From Herbidospora sakaeratensis (GTDB lineage: Bacteria; Actinomycetota; Actinomycetes; Streptosporangiales; Streptosporangiaceae), in contig NZ_BBXC01000032.1 of assembly GCF_001570525.1 (NCBI RefSeq), positions 1 to 64,000 of the forward strand: a DNA stretch of 64,000 nt. The letters run 5' to 3'. The translations under genes and the position numbers were made by a program. The notes below the pieces were generated by a model, which ran no database searches, was not told where the DNA came from, and saw only the letters and a program-made list of their open reading frames with translations. Of the stretch, positions 25,047 through 36,364 are shown piece after piece. The number at the start of each line of letters is the position of its first letter. Position 1 is the first letter of the stretch.

Positions 25047-26181
25047 TCGGCCGCCTCCTGGAGGGGCTTCGGCGAAGGGGACAGCGGGGCCCGGTCGCTC
25101 CGGGACACGCTGAACCGCTTCACGGCCGGGGTCTCCACGAACGTGAACAGCGCCCAGGCCAGCACCAGCGCGACCGCGAGCGCCAGCACGAGCAGCCCCG
25201 CCCCCGCCAGCGGTGTCAGGTCGCGGTCGGCGACGAGGTAGCGGTGCAGGTAGGTGACGGTCAGCCCGTGCACCATGTAGAAGGCGAACGACCACTCCCC
25301 GAGCCGCACCAGCGTGCGCCCCCGGAACGGCGACCGGGTCAGATGGAGGTCCGCCTGCGCGGCCGCCACCACCAGCGGCGTCAGCCAGATGGCCGCGGTG
25401 CCCGCGATGCCCCACAGGTAGGGCACGTTCGCCTGCACGACGTAGCCGCCCACCGCGATGAGCAGCGCGGGCGCCAGCCCGAGCCGGGGCCACGACCCCT
25501 CCAGCGCCAGCCGCGCCGCGACCACGCCGAGCACGAACTCGGCCGCCCGGACCGGCGGGAAGAAGTACACGAACCAGATCTGCTCGAACGACAACGTCCC
25601 GTCGGAGATGAACGGCAGCGGCTGCCCGCCGATCAGGTACACCGACACCAGCGGCGCCAGCAGCGTCACCGCCACGAGCGCGCCCGCCGTGATCCACAAC
25701 GCCCGCGTCGAGAAGCGGTTCAGCAGCCGCAGGATCCACGGGAAGGTGAGGTAGAAGAACAACTCGCACGACAACGACCAGCTCACCGAGTTCATCGTGT
25801 TCGGCACGGTGAGGTCGGGGATCCACGCCTGGAGCAGGAACAGGTTGGCCAGGGTGCCGGTGGTGGTGAACGCCTGCGCGGTCAGCAGCATCAGCACCCC
25901 GGCCACGGCGAACGTGACGAGGTGGTTGGGGAAGATCTTCACCACCCGCCGCCGCCACACCTTCGGCGGCGTGTCGCCGGGCCGGGCCGACCAGGTCAGC
26001 ACGAACCCGCTGAGCACGAAGAAGAAGGTGACGCCGTAGAAGCCGGCGCTCTCGAAGACGGGGGTGTCGACGAACTTGGTCTGCCAGGTGGTGTGGAAGG
26101 CGAACACGAGCAGCGCCGCGAAGAAGCGCAGCCCGGTCAGCGACGGGAGCCGTGCGCCGCGGGTCTGTTCTGGTGAGCTGG

Positions 26182-26185
<4 letters not shown>
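25043..26185 (-). CDS. Membrane O-acyltransferase, acyltransferase-3 family
   Basis: A 380-residue integral membrane protein of the acyltransferase-3 (OafA/MdmB-like) family. It begins with the family signature [17 protein letters not shown], including the conserved Arg and His, and has about ten hydrophobic segments, e.g. [18 protein letters not shown] and [28 protein letters not shown] in the middle is also typical. Macrolide clusters use such enzymes to acylate hydroxyls with acetyl- or propionyl-CoA. Here it sits between the ABC ATPase and the P450, overlapping both by 4 nt, so it is co-translated with tailoring and transport genes. Known abyssomicins are not usually O-acylated, so this gene suggests a modified product or a masked intermediate. 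The acyl donor and acceptor cannot be read from sequence. Confidence 0.92.
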
Positions 26186-27782
<1,597 letters not shown>

Positions 27783-27786
<4 letters not shown>

Positions 27787-28589
27787 GAGGCGTACCGTCC
27801 CTCGGATCGGTTCTGGGCGTGGCGACCGGCGACGGTCACCGCGATGACGGTCAGGACCAGCAGCAGCCCCGGGAACAGCGCCGCCCACCAGGCCAGATGG
27901 AGGAAGCCCTGGCTCTCGGTGAGCATCGCCCCCCACTCGGGCGTCGGCGGCTGCGCGCCCAGGCCCAGGTAGCTCAGCGCCGCGCCCGTGGAGATCGACA
28001 CGCCGAGCGTGACGGTCGCCAGCACCAGCAGCGGCCCGAACGTGTTGGGCAGCACGTGCCGCAGCACCACCAGCGGCCGGGGCACGCCCAGCCCGATCGC
28101 CGCCTCGACGTAGCCCGACCGGCGCACCACGAGCGCCTGCGCGCGCACGACCCGCGCGAAGCCGGGCGCGATGCCCACGGCCACCGCGAGCGTCGCGCCG
28201 ACCACGCCCTTGCCGGTGATCAGCACCACGAGCAGGGCCAGCAGCAGGCCGGGCAGCGCCAGCAGGGCGTCGGCGACCCGCATCAGCACCGCGTCGCCGA
28301 ACCGGCCCGACAGCGCCGCGAGCAGGCCCCACACCACGGCGATGAGGAGCCCGCCGACCGTGGCCGCCGCGCCGATGGCCAGCGAGTGGCGGGCGCCGTG
28401 CACGACCCGGGTGAAGACGTCGCGCCCGAGCTGGTCGGTGCCGAACAGATGGACGGAGTCGGGCGGCAGGAAGGTGGCGACCGGATCGGTCGCGGTCGGG
28501 TCGCCCCCGGCCAGCAGCCCCGGGAAGAGGGCCGCCACGAGGAGCAGCACCAGGAACGCCCCGGCGGCCACGATCCCCACGTGCCTCAT
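27783..28589 (-). CDS. ABC transporter permease, DppC/OppC type
   Basis: A 268-residue membrane permease with an N-terminal anchor helix ([19 protein letters not shown]), the OppC-type extracellular motif [15 protein letters not shown], and the EAA loop near [21 protein letters not shown] that contacts the ATPase. About six membrane spans are visible. It pairs with the DppB-type permease whose stop overlaps its ATG (ATGA), and its own stop overlaps the ATPase start, so the whole system is translationally coupled. Confidence 0.95.
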
Positions 28590-29524
28590 ATCGCCTGCAC
28601 CCCCGTCTTCCTGCGCAGCCGCGGGTCGACGACGGCGTACAGGACGTCGACCAGCACGCTGACCGCCACGAACACCACCGCCGACAGCGCCACCACGCCC
28701 TGCACCACCGGCAGGTCGCGGTCGCCGACCGCCTGGAGGGTGACGCGCCCGATGCCGGGCCGGGCGAACACGTTCTCCACGATCACCGCGCCGCCCAGCA
28801 GGGTGCCGGTGAACCAGCCCGCCATGGTCAGCGCGGGCAGCGCCGAATGGCGCAGGGCGTGCCGGTAGCGCACCGCCGTCTCGGGCACGCCGCGCGCCCG
28901 CGCGGTCACCGCGAACGGCTGGTCGAGCGCGGCCAGCAGGCCCTCGCGCATCACCTGGGTCAGCACGGCCGCGATCGGCAGCGCCAGCGTGATCGTGGGC
29001 AGCACCAGCGACGCCACGCCGCCGGTCTCCGACACCGGCAACCAGCCGAGCCGGAACGAGAAGATCGTCAGCAGCATGATGCCGAGCCAGAACGACGGCG
29101 TCGACACCACCACCAGCTCCACCGCCGCCGCCACCCGGCGCGGCCAGTTCCGCCGCCCCGAGGTGGCCACCGCCACCAGCACCGCCAGGAGCGGCGCCAG
29201 CGCGGTGGCCGCCAGCGCGAGCTGCACGGTCGGCCAGAGCTGGTCGGCCAGCACCGTCGCCACCGGCTGCTGGAGCTGGTAGGAGTCGCCGAACCGGAAC
29301 GTCGCCAGCCGGGCGACGTAGTTCAGGTACTGCACCACGAGCGGCTGGTCGAGGCCGTACTCCGCGCGGATCCGCTCGTGCTGCTCCTCGGAGACCAGCG
29401 CGTCGGAGCCGACGACGGCGTAGACCGGGTCGCCCGGGATCAGCTGCAGCACCAGGAAGGCGCAGGTGGCCGCGGCCCACACCACGAGGGCCGCGCTCAC
29501 CAGCCGGGCCAGCGCACCCCTCAC
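28586..29524 (-). CDS. ABC transporter permease, DppB/OppB type
   Basis: A 312-residue permease with an N-terminal helix ([20 protein letters not shown]), the OppB motif [11 protein letters not shown], a periplasmic stretch with [15 protein letters not shown], and the EAA loop ([14 protein letters not shown]). I start it at GTG 29524, which overlaps the stop of the binding-protein gene as GTGA, following the coupling pattern of the operon. A longer reading frame continues upstream into the binding-protein gene but that part is only its shadow. Confidence 0.93.
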   Translation of the reverse strand: MRGALARLVSAALVVWAAATCAFLVLQLIPGDPVYAVVGSDALVSEEQHERIRAEYGLDQPLVVQYLNYVARLATFRFGDSYQLQQPVATVLADQLWPTVQLALAATALAPLLAVLVAVATSGRRNWPRRVAAAVELVVVSTPSFWLGIMLLTIFSFRLGWLPVSETGGVASLVLPTITLALPIAAVLTQVMREGLLAALDQPFAVTARARGVPETAVRYRHALRHSALPALTMAGWFTGTLLGGAVIVENVFARPGIGRVTLQAVGDRDLPVVQGVVALSAVVFVAVSVLVDVLYAVVDPRLRRKTGVQAI

Positions 29525-31152
29525 GGGGCCTCGACCCAGGCGCCGTAGAACTCGGGGTGCGCCGAGATGCTCAGCCGCAGGTCGCGCACCTTCTTGCTGG
29601 CGCCGAGGTTCTGCGTGTCGACGTAGGTCGGCACCACCACCGCGTTCTCGATCGCCCACTTCTGCGCCTTGGCGTACTCGGCGGCGCGCTGGGCGGGCTC
29701 CTGGGCGGTCTGCGCGGCCGTCAGCCACGTGTCGACCTCGGGGTCGGTGACCTGGGCGAAGTTGTGGCCGCTGTTCTTGGACGTCTGGTCGGAGAAGAAG
29801 AAGTGGCTCAGGATGTCGCCGTCGCCGCGCGCCCACGACAACTCGACCACGTCGTAGCGGCCCTCGTCGAGCCGGCCGCCGATCTCGATCGCGTCGGTCG
29901 AGGCGAGCAGCTCCAGGTAGATGCCCGACTTCTTCAGGTCGCCCTGCACCGCCTGCGAGAACGTGCTCGCCTCGCCGTAGATCGGGGCGACCACGGTGAG
30001 CCGCTTGCCGTCCTTGGTGCGGTAGCCCTCGGCGTCGCGGCCGGTCCAGCCGGCCTCGTCGAGCAGCTTGGCCGACAACGCCGGGTCGGGCGGCCAGGTG
30101 TTCTCCAGCGTGGCGTCGTAGCTGGCCGGGGTGGTGGGCGAGAGCGGGCTCCAGGCCCGCTGGTAGAGGCCCTGGAACACCGACTTCACGAGCGTGTCGA
30201 TGTCGATGGCCCGCTGGAAGGCCTGCCGCACCCGCACGTCGGAGAACAACGCGCCCTTGGTGTTCAGGTAGAAGGCGTTGACCGCCCCGGGCACCTGCTT
30301 GTCGAGCACCTGGAGCTTCGGGTCGGCTTTGAGCAGCCCGAGCTGGTTGGCCGGGATCGCGCTGGCGGTGTCGACCTGGCCGGAGGTCAGCGCCCCGATC
30401 CTGGTGGCCGCCTCGGAGATGAACCGGACCTTGAGGGTCTCGAGCCGCGCGGGGCCGGTGTGCCCGGCGCTCCTGGGCGCCCAGTTGTAGGCGGCGTTCC
30501 TCGTGTACGTCCGCTCCTGCCCGCGCACGTAGGCGCCCGACGTGAACGGGCCGGAGCCGACCGAGCCGTCACCGGCGGCGCACAGCTTGTCCGACCCGGC
30601 CTTCAGCGTCGCGGGGGAGGCGATGCCCAGCGCCGTGGTGCTGGCCGCCTGGAGGAACGGCACGTAGGGCCGGGTGAACTCGACCTTCACCTGGTGGGGG
30701 CCGACCACCGTCACGCCCTTGTACGGCCCGAGCAGCCCGGCCGCGTACTGGGAGTTGGTCTCCTTGGCGGTGATGTGGTCGAAGTTGGCCTTGACCGCCT
30801 CGGCGTCGAGCTTGGCGCCGTCGTGGAAGACGACGTCCTCGCGCAGCGTGAAGGTGTAGGTCTTGCTGTCGGGGCTGATCTCCCACTTGGTGGCCAGCCA
30901 CGGCTCCAGCGCGCCGTCGGGCGTCTGGTAGACCAGCGAGTCGTAGACCGGGCGCTGGAGGAACGAGGTGACGTCCTGCGCGCTGACGTGCGGGTCCCAG
31001 CAGTCGGGCTCCTCGTTGACCGCGTGCGTGAGGGCGCCGGAGGCGGCCGGCTTGGCCGCCTGGCCGCCGCCGGCCCCACCGGTGTTCTCCGTGCCGCACG
31101 CGGCGAGGGCGATGAGGACGGCGGCCGCCAGTACGGCACGTGATGGAGGCAT
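29521..31152 (-). CDS. Lipoprotein substrate-binding protein, Opp/Dpp (SBP family 5) type
   Basis: A 543-residue extracellular solute-binding lipoprotein. Residues 1-19 form a signal with lipobox LAAC and acylated Cys19, followed by a Gly/Ala-rich linker. Family-5 features include WDPHVSAQDV, YDSLVY, LREDVVFHDG, DVRVRQAFQRAID and the C-terminal VVPTYVDTQNLG. It should capture a ligand outside the membrane for the permeases downstream. TGGAG lies about 6 nt before the ATG at 31152. It is unusual that a product cluster holds a binding-protein-dependent, normally importing, system; possible roles are re-uptake, sensing or precursor uptake. The substrate is unknown. Confidence 0.95.
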   Translation of the reverse strand: MPPSRAVLAAAVLIALAACGTENTGGAGGGQAAKPAASGALTHAVNEEPDCWDPHVSAQDVTSFLQRPVYDSLVYQTPDGALEPWLATKWEISPDSKTYTFTLREDVVFHDGAKLDAEAVKANFDHITAKETNSQYAAGLLGPYKGVTVVGPHQVKVEFTRPYVPFLQAASTTALGIASPATLKAGSDKLCAAGDGSVGSGPFTSGAYVRGQERTYTRNAAYNWAPRSAGHTGPARLETLKVRFISEAATRIGALTSGQVDTASAIPANQLGLLKADPKLQVLDKQVPGAVNAFYLNTKGALFSDVRVRQAFQRAIDIDTLVKSVFQGLYQRAWSPLSPTTPASYDATLENTWPPDPALSAKLLDEAGWTGRDAEGYRTKDGKRLTVVAPIYGEASTFSQAVQGDLKKSGIYLELLASTDAIEIGGRLDEGRYDVVELSWARGDGDILSHFFFSDQTSKNSGHNFAQVTDPEVDTWLTAAQTAQEPAQRAAEYAKAQKWAIENAVVVPTYVDTQNLGASKKVRDLRLSISAHPEFYGAWVEAP

Positions 31153-31162
31153 GGGAACTCCA

Positions 31163-31193
31163 GATACGTTCGATTGCGATCGTTCGAACTATC
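31163..31193. promoter_or_regulatory. Candidate operator upstream of the binding-protein gene
   Basis: GATACGTTCGA (31163-31173) faces TCGAACTATC (31184-31193), an inverted repeat with one inserted base. CGTTCGA also occurs as a direct repeat at 31167 and 31181, 14 bp apart. The element sits 11-41 nt before the ATG and next to the CTTTAG motif at 31209-31204. Binding by one of the cluster regulators is inferred only from symmetry and place. Confidence 0.35.
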
Positions 31194-31203
31194 GGGAGTG
31201 CCG

Positions 31204-32211
31204 CTAAAGCGGGGCTGAAACCACGATCTCGGCCGCCTCGGCCAGCAGCCGGAACGAGCGCAGCCGGTCGTCCTGCGACGGCACCACGGTCAGCGCCATC
31301 AGCTCGTCGGCGCCGGTCTCCCCGATCAGCCGGTCGAGCTTGCCGGCCACCGTCTCGACGCTGCCGATGAGCTGCGGCTCGACGATGGCCCGCACGAACT
31401 CCCGCTCGGCCGGCGACCACCGGTGCGCGGCCGCCCGCGCCCCGGCCGGGAACACGTCGAAGTGCGGCGAGGTGCGCATCAGGACCTTGCCGAGCAGGTA
31501 GGACGAGGCCGCCGTGAGGGCCTCGTCGTCGGTCGGGGCCACCGTGACCAGCGCCGCGATCAGGGCGCGCGGCCGGTCGAGGTCGGCCGAGGGCCGGAAC
31601 GCGTCGCGGTAGGCGGCCAGCGCCTGCGCCGTGTCGCGCGGGTTGATCTGGTGCGCGTACGCGTACGGCAGCCCCAGCGACCCGGCGAGCGCGCCGCTGC
31701 CGGGGCTCGACCCGAGCACCCACACGTCGGGCCGCGCGTCGGCGGCCGGCACGGCGACGATGCCGGTCGACCGGTCGGCCGGCGCGAAGTAGCCGCGCAG
31801 CTCGCCGATCTCCCCGGCGAAGTCGGCCGCGCCCTCGGGCGAGCGGCGCAGCGCCCTGGCGGTGCGCGGGTCGGTGCCGGGGGCCCGGCCGAGCCCGAGG
31901 TCGATCCGGCCGGGGTAGAGCGCCTCCAGCGTGCCGAACTGCTCGGCCACCACGAGCGGGGCGTGGTTGGGCAGCAGCACCCCGCCCGACCCGACCCGCA
32001 GGGTCGTGGTCGCCGCCGCCAGCCGCCCGGCCAGCACGGCCGGGGCGGAGGTGGCCAGGCTCGTGGTGTTGTGGTGCTCGGCCACCCAGTAGCGCAGGTA
32101 GCCCAGCTCCTCGGCCTTCGGGGCGAAGGCGACGGTGTCGGACAGCGCCTGGGTGGCCGATCCGCCCTCGAAGACCGGGACGACGTCGAGAACCGATAAG
32201 GGCAGGGTCAT
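31204..32211 (-). CDS. abyE: Luciferase-like (LLM) flavin-dependent monooxygenase
   Basis: A 335-residue protein of the bacterial-luciferase superfamily, in the MsnO8/alkanal group: LSVLDVVPV at the start, [56 protein letters not shown] split over conserved strands, and a C-terminal [14 protein letters not shown]. It should use reduced FMN and oxygen. Abyssomicin clusters encode such a monooxygenase (AbyE), and the symbol follows that. The start overlaps the MFS stop (ATGA). Codon 5 is TTA (32199-32197), rare in this DNA and translated by the bldA tRNA in streptomycetes, so its expression may be tied to development. Stop is TAG, inside a CTTTAG motif. Confidence 0.88.
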   Translation of the reverse strand: MTLPLSVLDVVPVFEGGSATQALSDTVAFAPKAEELGYLRYWVAEHHNTTSLATSAPAVLAGRLAAATTTLRVGSGGVLLPNHAPLVVAEQFGTLEALYPGRIDLGLGRAPGTDPRTARALRRSPEGAADFAGEIGELRGYFAPADRSTGIVAVPAADARPDVWVLGSSPGSGALAGSLGLPYAYAHQINPRDTAQALAAYRDAFRPSADLDRPRALIAALVTVAPTDDEALTAASSYLLGKVLMRTSPHFDVFPAGARAAAHRWSPAEREFVRAIVEPQLIGSVETVAGKLDRLIGETGADELMALTVVPSQDDRLRSFRLLAEAAEIVVSAPL

Positions 32212-33638
32212 GACAGGGCTCCTTCGGAGGGGGCCGGTTCGGCGACGGGCCCGGCGGGGGCCGCCTCGGGCTTGCCGGGGAGCAGCAGCCCGGCCACGAA
32301 GACCACCGCCGCGGCGGCCACCGGCCACCAGAAGGCGTCGGCGAAGGTCGCGGGGGTGGGCGCGGTGTGCGCGCCGCCGCCCTGGAGGATGAGCGCGACG
32401 ACGGCGATGCCGAGCGAGGCGCCGATCTGGTTGAGGATGAAGACCGCGCCGGTAGCCCCGGCCACCGCGTCGCCGGGCACCGTGCGGTAGACCGAGCCCA
32501 TCGTCGGCGCGCCGACCAGGCCGAGGCCGAACCCGGCGGCGAGCTGGGCCGCGGTCAGCAGCAGCTGCGAGGTGCCCGCGTCGGAGCCGGTGAACACCAG
32601 CGCGCCCAGCCCGATGAGCAGCGCGCCGACCGGCACCAGCCGCCGCGCGCCGAGCTTGTCGGCCAGGTTGCCGGCGACCGGCATGCCGACGAGCGTGCCC
32701 AGCCCGAGCGGGGCCAGCAGCAGGCCCGAGGCCAGCACCGACTCGCCGCGCACCTCCTGGTAGTAGAGCGGCAGCAGGAACAGCAGCGAGAACAGGCCGC
32801 CGCCGATGAGGAACATGGTGGTCACGCTGGCGCTGAAGCCCTTGCTGCGGAACAGCCGCAGGTCGAGCAGCGGCGTGCCGCGGGTGCGCAGCGCGTGCAC
32901 GACGTAGGCCGCGAACAGCGCCAGGCCGACGACCAGGCCGATCACCACCGATGTGCTGCCGAAGCCCTCGGCCCCGGCCCGCGACAACGCGAAGACGAGC
33001 GCGGCGAACCCGGGCGAGAGGGTGAACACGCCGATCCAGTCGAGCGGCGCGTCGGCCCCGGGCGGGTCGGCCGGCAGCACGACGACGGCCAGCACGATCG
33101 CGGCCAGCGCGAAGGGGATGTTGACCAGGAACATCCACTGCCAGCTGAGGTTGTCGAGGATCAGGCCGCCGACGATCGGGCCGACGACCGGGCCGAGCGT
33201 GATCGGGATCGAGATGAGCCCCATGACGCGGGCGATGCGGGCCGGACCGGCCGCGCCCGCGACGACGGTCATCATGATCGGGTCGACCATGCCGCCGCCG
33301 AGGCCCTGCAGGATCCGGAACGCGATGAGGCTCTCGGCGTTCCAGGCGAAGGCGGAGAGGGTCGACCCGGCCAGGAACACGGTCAGGCCGAGCAGCCACA
33401 TGCGCTTGGCGCCGAAGCGCACGGTCGCCCACCCGGCCAGCGGGATGGCCAGCGCGACCGCGAGCAGGTAGCCGGTGGTCACCCACTCGATCGTGGCCAG
33501 GGTCGCCTCGAACTCGGCGGTCAGCGTGCTGATCCCGACGTTGACGATCGTCGCGTCGAGGTAGGACATCATCCCGCCGAGCACCATCACGCCTATCAGC
33601 GTGAGCAGCGCGCGGTCGAGCCGGACCGTGCCTGACAT
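32208..33638 (-). CDS. abyD: MFS drug exporter, DHA2 (14-TM) family
   Basis: A 476-residue transporter with about 14 membrane spans. The DHA2 signatures are [13 protein letters not shown] in TM1, [16 protein letters not shown] between TM2 and TM3, [14 protein letters not shown], and motif C as [13 protein letters not shown]. It probably exports the finished antibiotic and gives self-resistance; abyssomicin clusters contain such a gene (AbyD). The ATG at 33638 has AAAGGAG 6 nt upstream; a longer version starting within the divergent TetR gene is rejected. It is divergent from the TetR gene across 79 bp with a palindromic operator, the standard repressor-exporter layout, and its stop overlaps the monooxygenase start. 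Confidence 0.95.
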   Translation of the reverse strand: MSGTVRLDRALLTLIGVMVLGGMMSYLDATIVNVGISTLTAEFEATLATIEWVTTGYLLAVALAIPLAGWATVRFGAKRMWLLGLTVFLAGSTLSAFAWNAESLIAFRILQGLGGGMVDPIMMTVVAGAAGPARIARVMGLISIPITLGPVVGPIVGGLILDNLSWQWMFLVNIPFALAAIVLAVVVLPADPPGADAPLDWIGVFTLSPGFAALVFALSRAGAEGFGSTSVVIGLVVGLALFAAYVVHALRTRGTPLLDLRLFRSKGFSASVTTMFLIGGGLFSLLFLLPLYYQEVRGESVLASGLLLAPLGLGTLVGMPVAGNLADKLGARRLVPVGALLIGLGALVFTGSDAGTSQLLLTAAQLAAGFGLGLVGAPTMGSVYRTVPGDAVAGATGAVFILNQIGASLGIAVVALILQGGGAHTAPTPATFADAFWWPVAAAAVVFVAGLLLPGKPEAAPAGPVAEPAPSEGALS

Positions 33639-33668
33639 GACAACTCCTTTGAACCGGGGAGACAGTGA

Positions 33669-33690
33669 AAATGAACTGGTGAGTTCAATT
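33669..33690. promoter_or_regulatory. Probable TetR operator between exporter and repressor genes
   Basis: AAATGAACT and AGTTCAATT flank GGTG; the inner six bases of each arm match perfectly and 8 of 9 match overall. It lies centrally in the 79-bp divergent gap. Size and position fit a TetR dimer site controlling both the exporter and the repressor itself. Confidence 0.6.
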
Positions 33691-33717
33691 ACCTGCCTGG
33701 GACGGTAGCATGGCGAA

Positions 33718-34371
33718 ATGAGCGTTGGCGACACCGAGAAATCGACCTCCGACCGAGGGCGGCTGGACAAACGCCGGGCCATCGTGGAGGCCGCGCTACG
33801 GGTGTTCGCCCGCGTCGGCTACGCGCAGGCGAGCCTCGACCTGATCGCCGCCGAGGCGGGGGTGGCCAAGCCGACCATCTACAACCACCTCGGTTCGAAG
33901 GAGAACCTGTTCCGCCACGTCATGACCGAGACCGCGGCGCGGGCCAACGGCAAGACGATGGAGGTCCTGGAGTCGTTCCCGGGCGAGGCCGACGGGCTGC
34001 GCCCCGGCCTCGAAGACGTCGCGGGCAAGCTGGTGGCCTGCTACACCGACGAGCAGTCGCAGGCCGTCCGCCGCCTCCTCTACGCCGAGGCGGTGCGCTT
34101 CCCCGACCTGTTCGACCAGGTCAGGGCGAGCGGCCCCGACCAGTTCATCGAGGCGCTGGCAGGGCGGCTGGCCCGGCTGGCCAACGCCGGCCACCTGCGC
34201 ATCGAAGACCCGGTCAGGGCGGCCAACCAGTTCATCGCCCTGGTCTACGAGGAGCTCCCGACGCTCAGCACGTTCGGCTCCCGGCCCCTCGACCAGAAGG
34301 ACGCCGAGAAGGTCGCCGTCGCGGGGGTCGACACCTTCCTCCGGGCGTTCGGCTCCTCGGGCGGGTCATGA
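33718..34371 (+). CDS. abyC: TetR-family repressor
   Basis: A 217-residue TetR protein. The helix-turn-helix spans about 19-65: AALRVFARVGYAQASLDLIA then AGVAKPTIYNHLGSKENLF. The C-terminal ligand domain resembles the TetR_C_7/AefR-like group (YAEAVRFPDLFDQV). It should repress the divergent exporter and itself through the palindrome at 33669-33690 and release DNA on binding the product or an intermediate. Abyssomicin clusters have a TetR gene beside the exporter (AbyC). The ribosome site before the ATG is weak. Its end overlaps the convergent hydrolase gene by 6 nt. Confidence 0.92.
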   Translation: MSVGDTEKSTSDRGRLDKRRAIVEAALRVFARVGYAQASLDLIAAEAGVAKPTIYNHLGSKENLFRHVMTETAARANGKTMEVLESFPGEADGLRPGLEDVAGKLVACYTDEQSQAVRRLLYAEAVRFPDLFDQVRASGPDQFIEALAGRLARLANAGHLRIEDPVRAANQFIALVYEELPTLSTFGSRPLDQKDAEKVAVAGVDTFLRAFGSSGGS

Positions 34372-35409
34372 GGCGTACCGGAGCTTCGAGAACTCCTTCG
34401 TGAGGGCCACCCGCTGGGGCCCGAAGCCGCCGTGGATGCGCAGCACCGACAGCAGCGTCCAGAGCCGGGTCTGCGCGAACGACGACGGCGCGCCGTGCAC
34501 GTCGTCGTGCTCCAGCACCCGCACCCCGCGCACGCGTTCGCGCAGCAGGGCGGCGTCGGCGGGCGGGATGATCTCGTCGCGCAGGCTCGTCACGTGGGCG
34601 ACCGGGATCCGCAGCGCCGACAGCTCCTCCGGGGTCAGCGCCCAGTCGCGGATCAGCGGGTAGACCTTGTCGCGGTCGGCCCCGGTGAGGTGGGCCAGCG
34701 TGTCGGTGGTGACCCCGGGCACGTTCGCCTGCCAGGTCTCGTCGACGAAGAAGTGGCGCAGCGGCGCGCCCGCGCCCACGACGCCCCTGATCCGGTCGTC
34801 GTGCAGGGCGGCGCGCAGCGCCAGGTGGCCGCTGAAGCTGAGCGCCAGCAGGTAGCTCCTGGCGGTGTCGGCGCGGCCCTCGACCGCGTCGAGCAGGGCG
34901 GGGAAGAACCGCCAGGCGTCGGCGTCGTAGGGCACCGGGTTCTCGCCGACCCGCGGCATCTCGGTGACGATCCCGGCGAAGCCGAGCGCGTCGAGTTGCG
35001 GCAGCACCGCCGCCCACTGCTCCTTGACCGAGATGATTCCGCCGGTCAGCACCAGCAGCGGCCGGGGCTCGGGGGCGTCCAGGCCGACCGTCCAGCCGGG
35101 GGCCGGGCCCTCCAGCGGCCGGATGTCCGGGAAGCCGGCCCGCCAGCGGTCGAAGACGGCCCGGCTGCGCGCGGCGGCCTCCTGCCGCGCCGGGCCGTCG
35201 GCGTAGGGGAAGCGGGCCATGATGTAGTGGGCGTTGGCTTCCAGCAGGCGGTCGTCGGCGGCCAGCCGGTCGCCCTCGGCGCTCCACTCGCGCACCCACG
35301 CGTCGTCGTCGTGGACGCGGCCCAGGATCGCGGCCGAGTGCTCGGGCGGCAGGCCCTGCGAGCGGGCGTGCGCGACGACGTAGTTCTTCAGCTCGTCCAG
35401 GTCGGTCAT
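34366..35409 (-). CDS. abyA5: Alpha/beta hydrolase-fold eliminating enzyme of tetronate biosynthesis (AbyA5-like)
   Basis: A 347-residue alpha/beta hydrolase. The nucleophile elbow reads LSFSGHLAL, with acid in TSLRDEIIPP and His in HDDVHGAP; an N-terminal helical part (about 1-100) precedes the fold, as in the FrsA-like branch. In agglomerin and abyssomicin pathways this protein removes acetate from the O-acetylated tetronate to create the exocyclic double bond used as dienophile by the cyclase. It is the last gene of the tetronate cassette and its ATG overlaps the acyltransferase stop (ATGA). The assignment rests on the five-gene context as much as on sequence. Confidence 0.9.
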   Translation of the reverse strand: MTDLDELKNYVVAHARSQGLPPEHSAAILGRVHDDDAWVREWSAEGDRLAADDRLLEANAHYIMARFPYADGPARQEAAARSRAVFDRWRAGFPDIRPLEGPAPGWTVGLDAPEPRPLLVLTGGIISVKEQWAAVLPQLDALGFAGIVTEMPRVGENPVPYDADAWRFFPALLDAVEGRADTARSYLLALSFSGHLALRAALHDDRIRGVVGAGAPLRHFFVDETWQANVPGVTTDTLAHLTGADRDKVYPLIRDWALTPEELSALRIPVAHVTSLRDEIIPPADAALLRERVRGVRVLEHDDVHGAPSSFAQTRLWTLLSVLRIHGGFGPQRVALTKEFSKLRYAS

Positions 35410-36140
35410 AGGTTCTCCAGGGCCTCTTTCACCTCGGTCAGCACGTCGGCGGCCTCGGCGCCGTCGATCACCCGGTGGTCGAACGCGAGGCTCAGCCGCA
35501 TCACGGGCGCGACGGCGGGCGTCCCGTCGCGCACCACGACCCGGTCGGTGATCCGGCCGACGCCGAACGTGGTGGTGGTGCCGCCGACCGAGTGGAAGGA
35601 GTCGACCGCCCGGTGGCCGAGCGAGGTCACCGCGAACGTGCCGGTCAGGTGGGGCCGCAGGCTCAGCGACGCGGCCGCTTTGCGGAATCTCCGCCGGCCG
35701 AGGGCCCACGGCGCGGCGTGCAGCCGCCGCACCCCCTCGAAGTCCTTCAGCTTCTCCGGGTCGCCGTGCCGCACCCGCGTCAGATGGGCGTGGACGTCGG
35801 CGAGGGCGGCCTCCTGGAGATTCGGCACGACCGTGCCGAGCACCACCCGCCGCCCGTTGAGCGTGCGGTCGAGGGTCACCTTGCCGCTGACGAACGGATA
35901 GCGGGCCACCCTCGGCCGGAACCGTCCCTGGATCGCCGCGTTGGCCTCCGGGTGCTTGGCCAGCACCCGCCCGGCGGCGTGCAGGACGTAGGCGGTGATC
36001 GCGTGGCCGTGGACGGCGCGGTGCGCCAGCACGGCGGTCATGTCGACCTCGGTGTCGAGGAAGACCGGTGAGAAGTCGCGGATGACCTCCAGGAAGAACA
36101 GCGTGTGCCGCCGCTCCCGATGGGGCGGGACGCCGGTCAT
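35406..36140 (-). CDS. abyA4: E2-type acyltransferase acetylating the tetronate (AbyA4-like)
   Basis: A 244-residue stand-alone catalytic domain of the 2-oxoacid dehydrogenase acyltransferase (E2) family. The catalytic motif is FDHRVIDGAEA near the C-terminus; GTFAVTSLG and the preceding strands match the CAT-like fold. No lipoyl or subunit-binding domain is present, as is usual in tetronate clusters, where the enzyme moves acetyl from acetyl-CoA to the hydroxymethyl of the tetronate. The product is the substrate for the adjacent eliminating enzyme. Both ends overlap neighbours by 4 nt. Confidence 0.92.
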   Translation of the reverse strand: MTGVPPHRERRHTLFFLEVIRDFSPVFLDTEVDMTAVLAHRAVHGHAITAYVLHAAGRVLAKHPEANAAIQGRFRPRVARYPFVSGKVTLDRTLNGRRVVLGTVVPNLQEAALADVHAHLTRVRHGDPEKLKDFEGVRRLHAAPWALGRRRFRKAAASLSLRPHLTGTFAVTSLGHRAVDSFHSVGGTTTTFGVGRITDRVVVRDGTPAVAPVMRLSLAFDHRVIDGAEAADVLTEVKEALENL

Positions 36141-36364
36141 GACGTGGTCGCCAGTTCGTAGACCGCCACCAGGCTGGGGGCCTCCAGCACCCGGGCGAAC
36201 GGCACCGGCCGGCCCGTCCGGCGTTCCAGCAGCGTGCAGAGCGTGAGCAGGTGCACCGAGTCCCACGCGTCGACCGTGTCGAGCGACCGGCCGAGGTCGT
36301 CCTCGGTGACCGGGAGGGCCAGCTCGTCGCGCAGCAGCGCGACGTACTCCTCGACGGAAATCAT
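36137..36364 (-). CDS. abyA3: Discrete acyl carrier protein for the glyceryl unit (AbyA3-like)
   Basis: A 75-residue ACP. The phosphopantetheine Ser is in the motif DAWDSVHLLTL about half-way along, after an acidic first helix. It should carry the D-1,3-bisphosphoglycerate-derived glyceryl unit loaded by the FkbH-like enzyme encoded just upstream, then deliver it to the KASIII-like condensing enzyme. Start and stop overlap neighbours by 4 nt (ATGA). Confidence 0.93.
   Translation of the reverse strand: MISVEEYVALLRDELALPVTEDDLGRSLDTVDAWDSVHLLTLCTLLERRTGRPVPFARVLEAPSLVAVYELATTS

Noticed and set aside
33639-33782. Longer N-terminus for the MFS exporter
   Set aside because: It would run through the operator into the TetR gene, has no ribosome site and adds no family sequence; the ATG 33638 has a good AAAGGAG.
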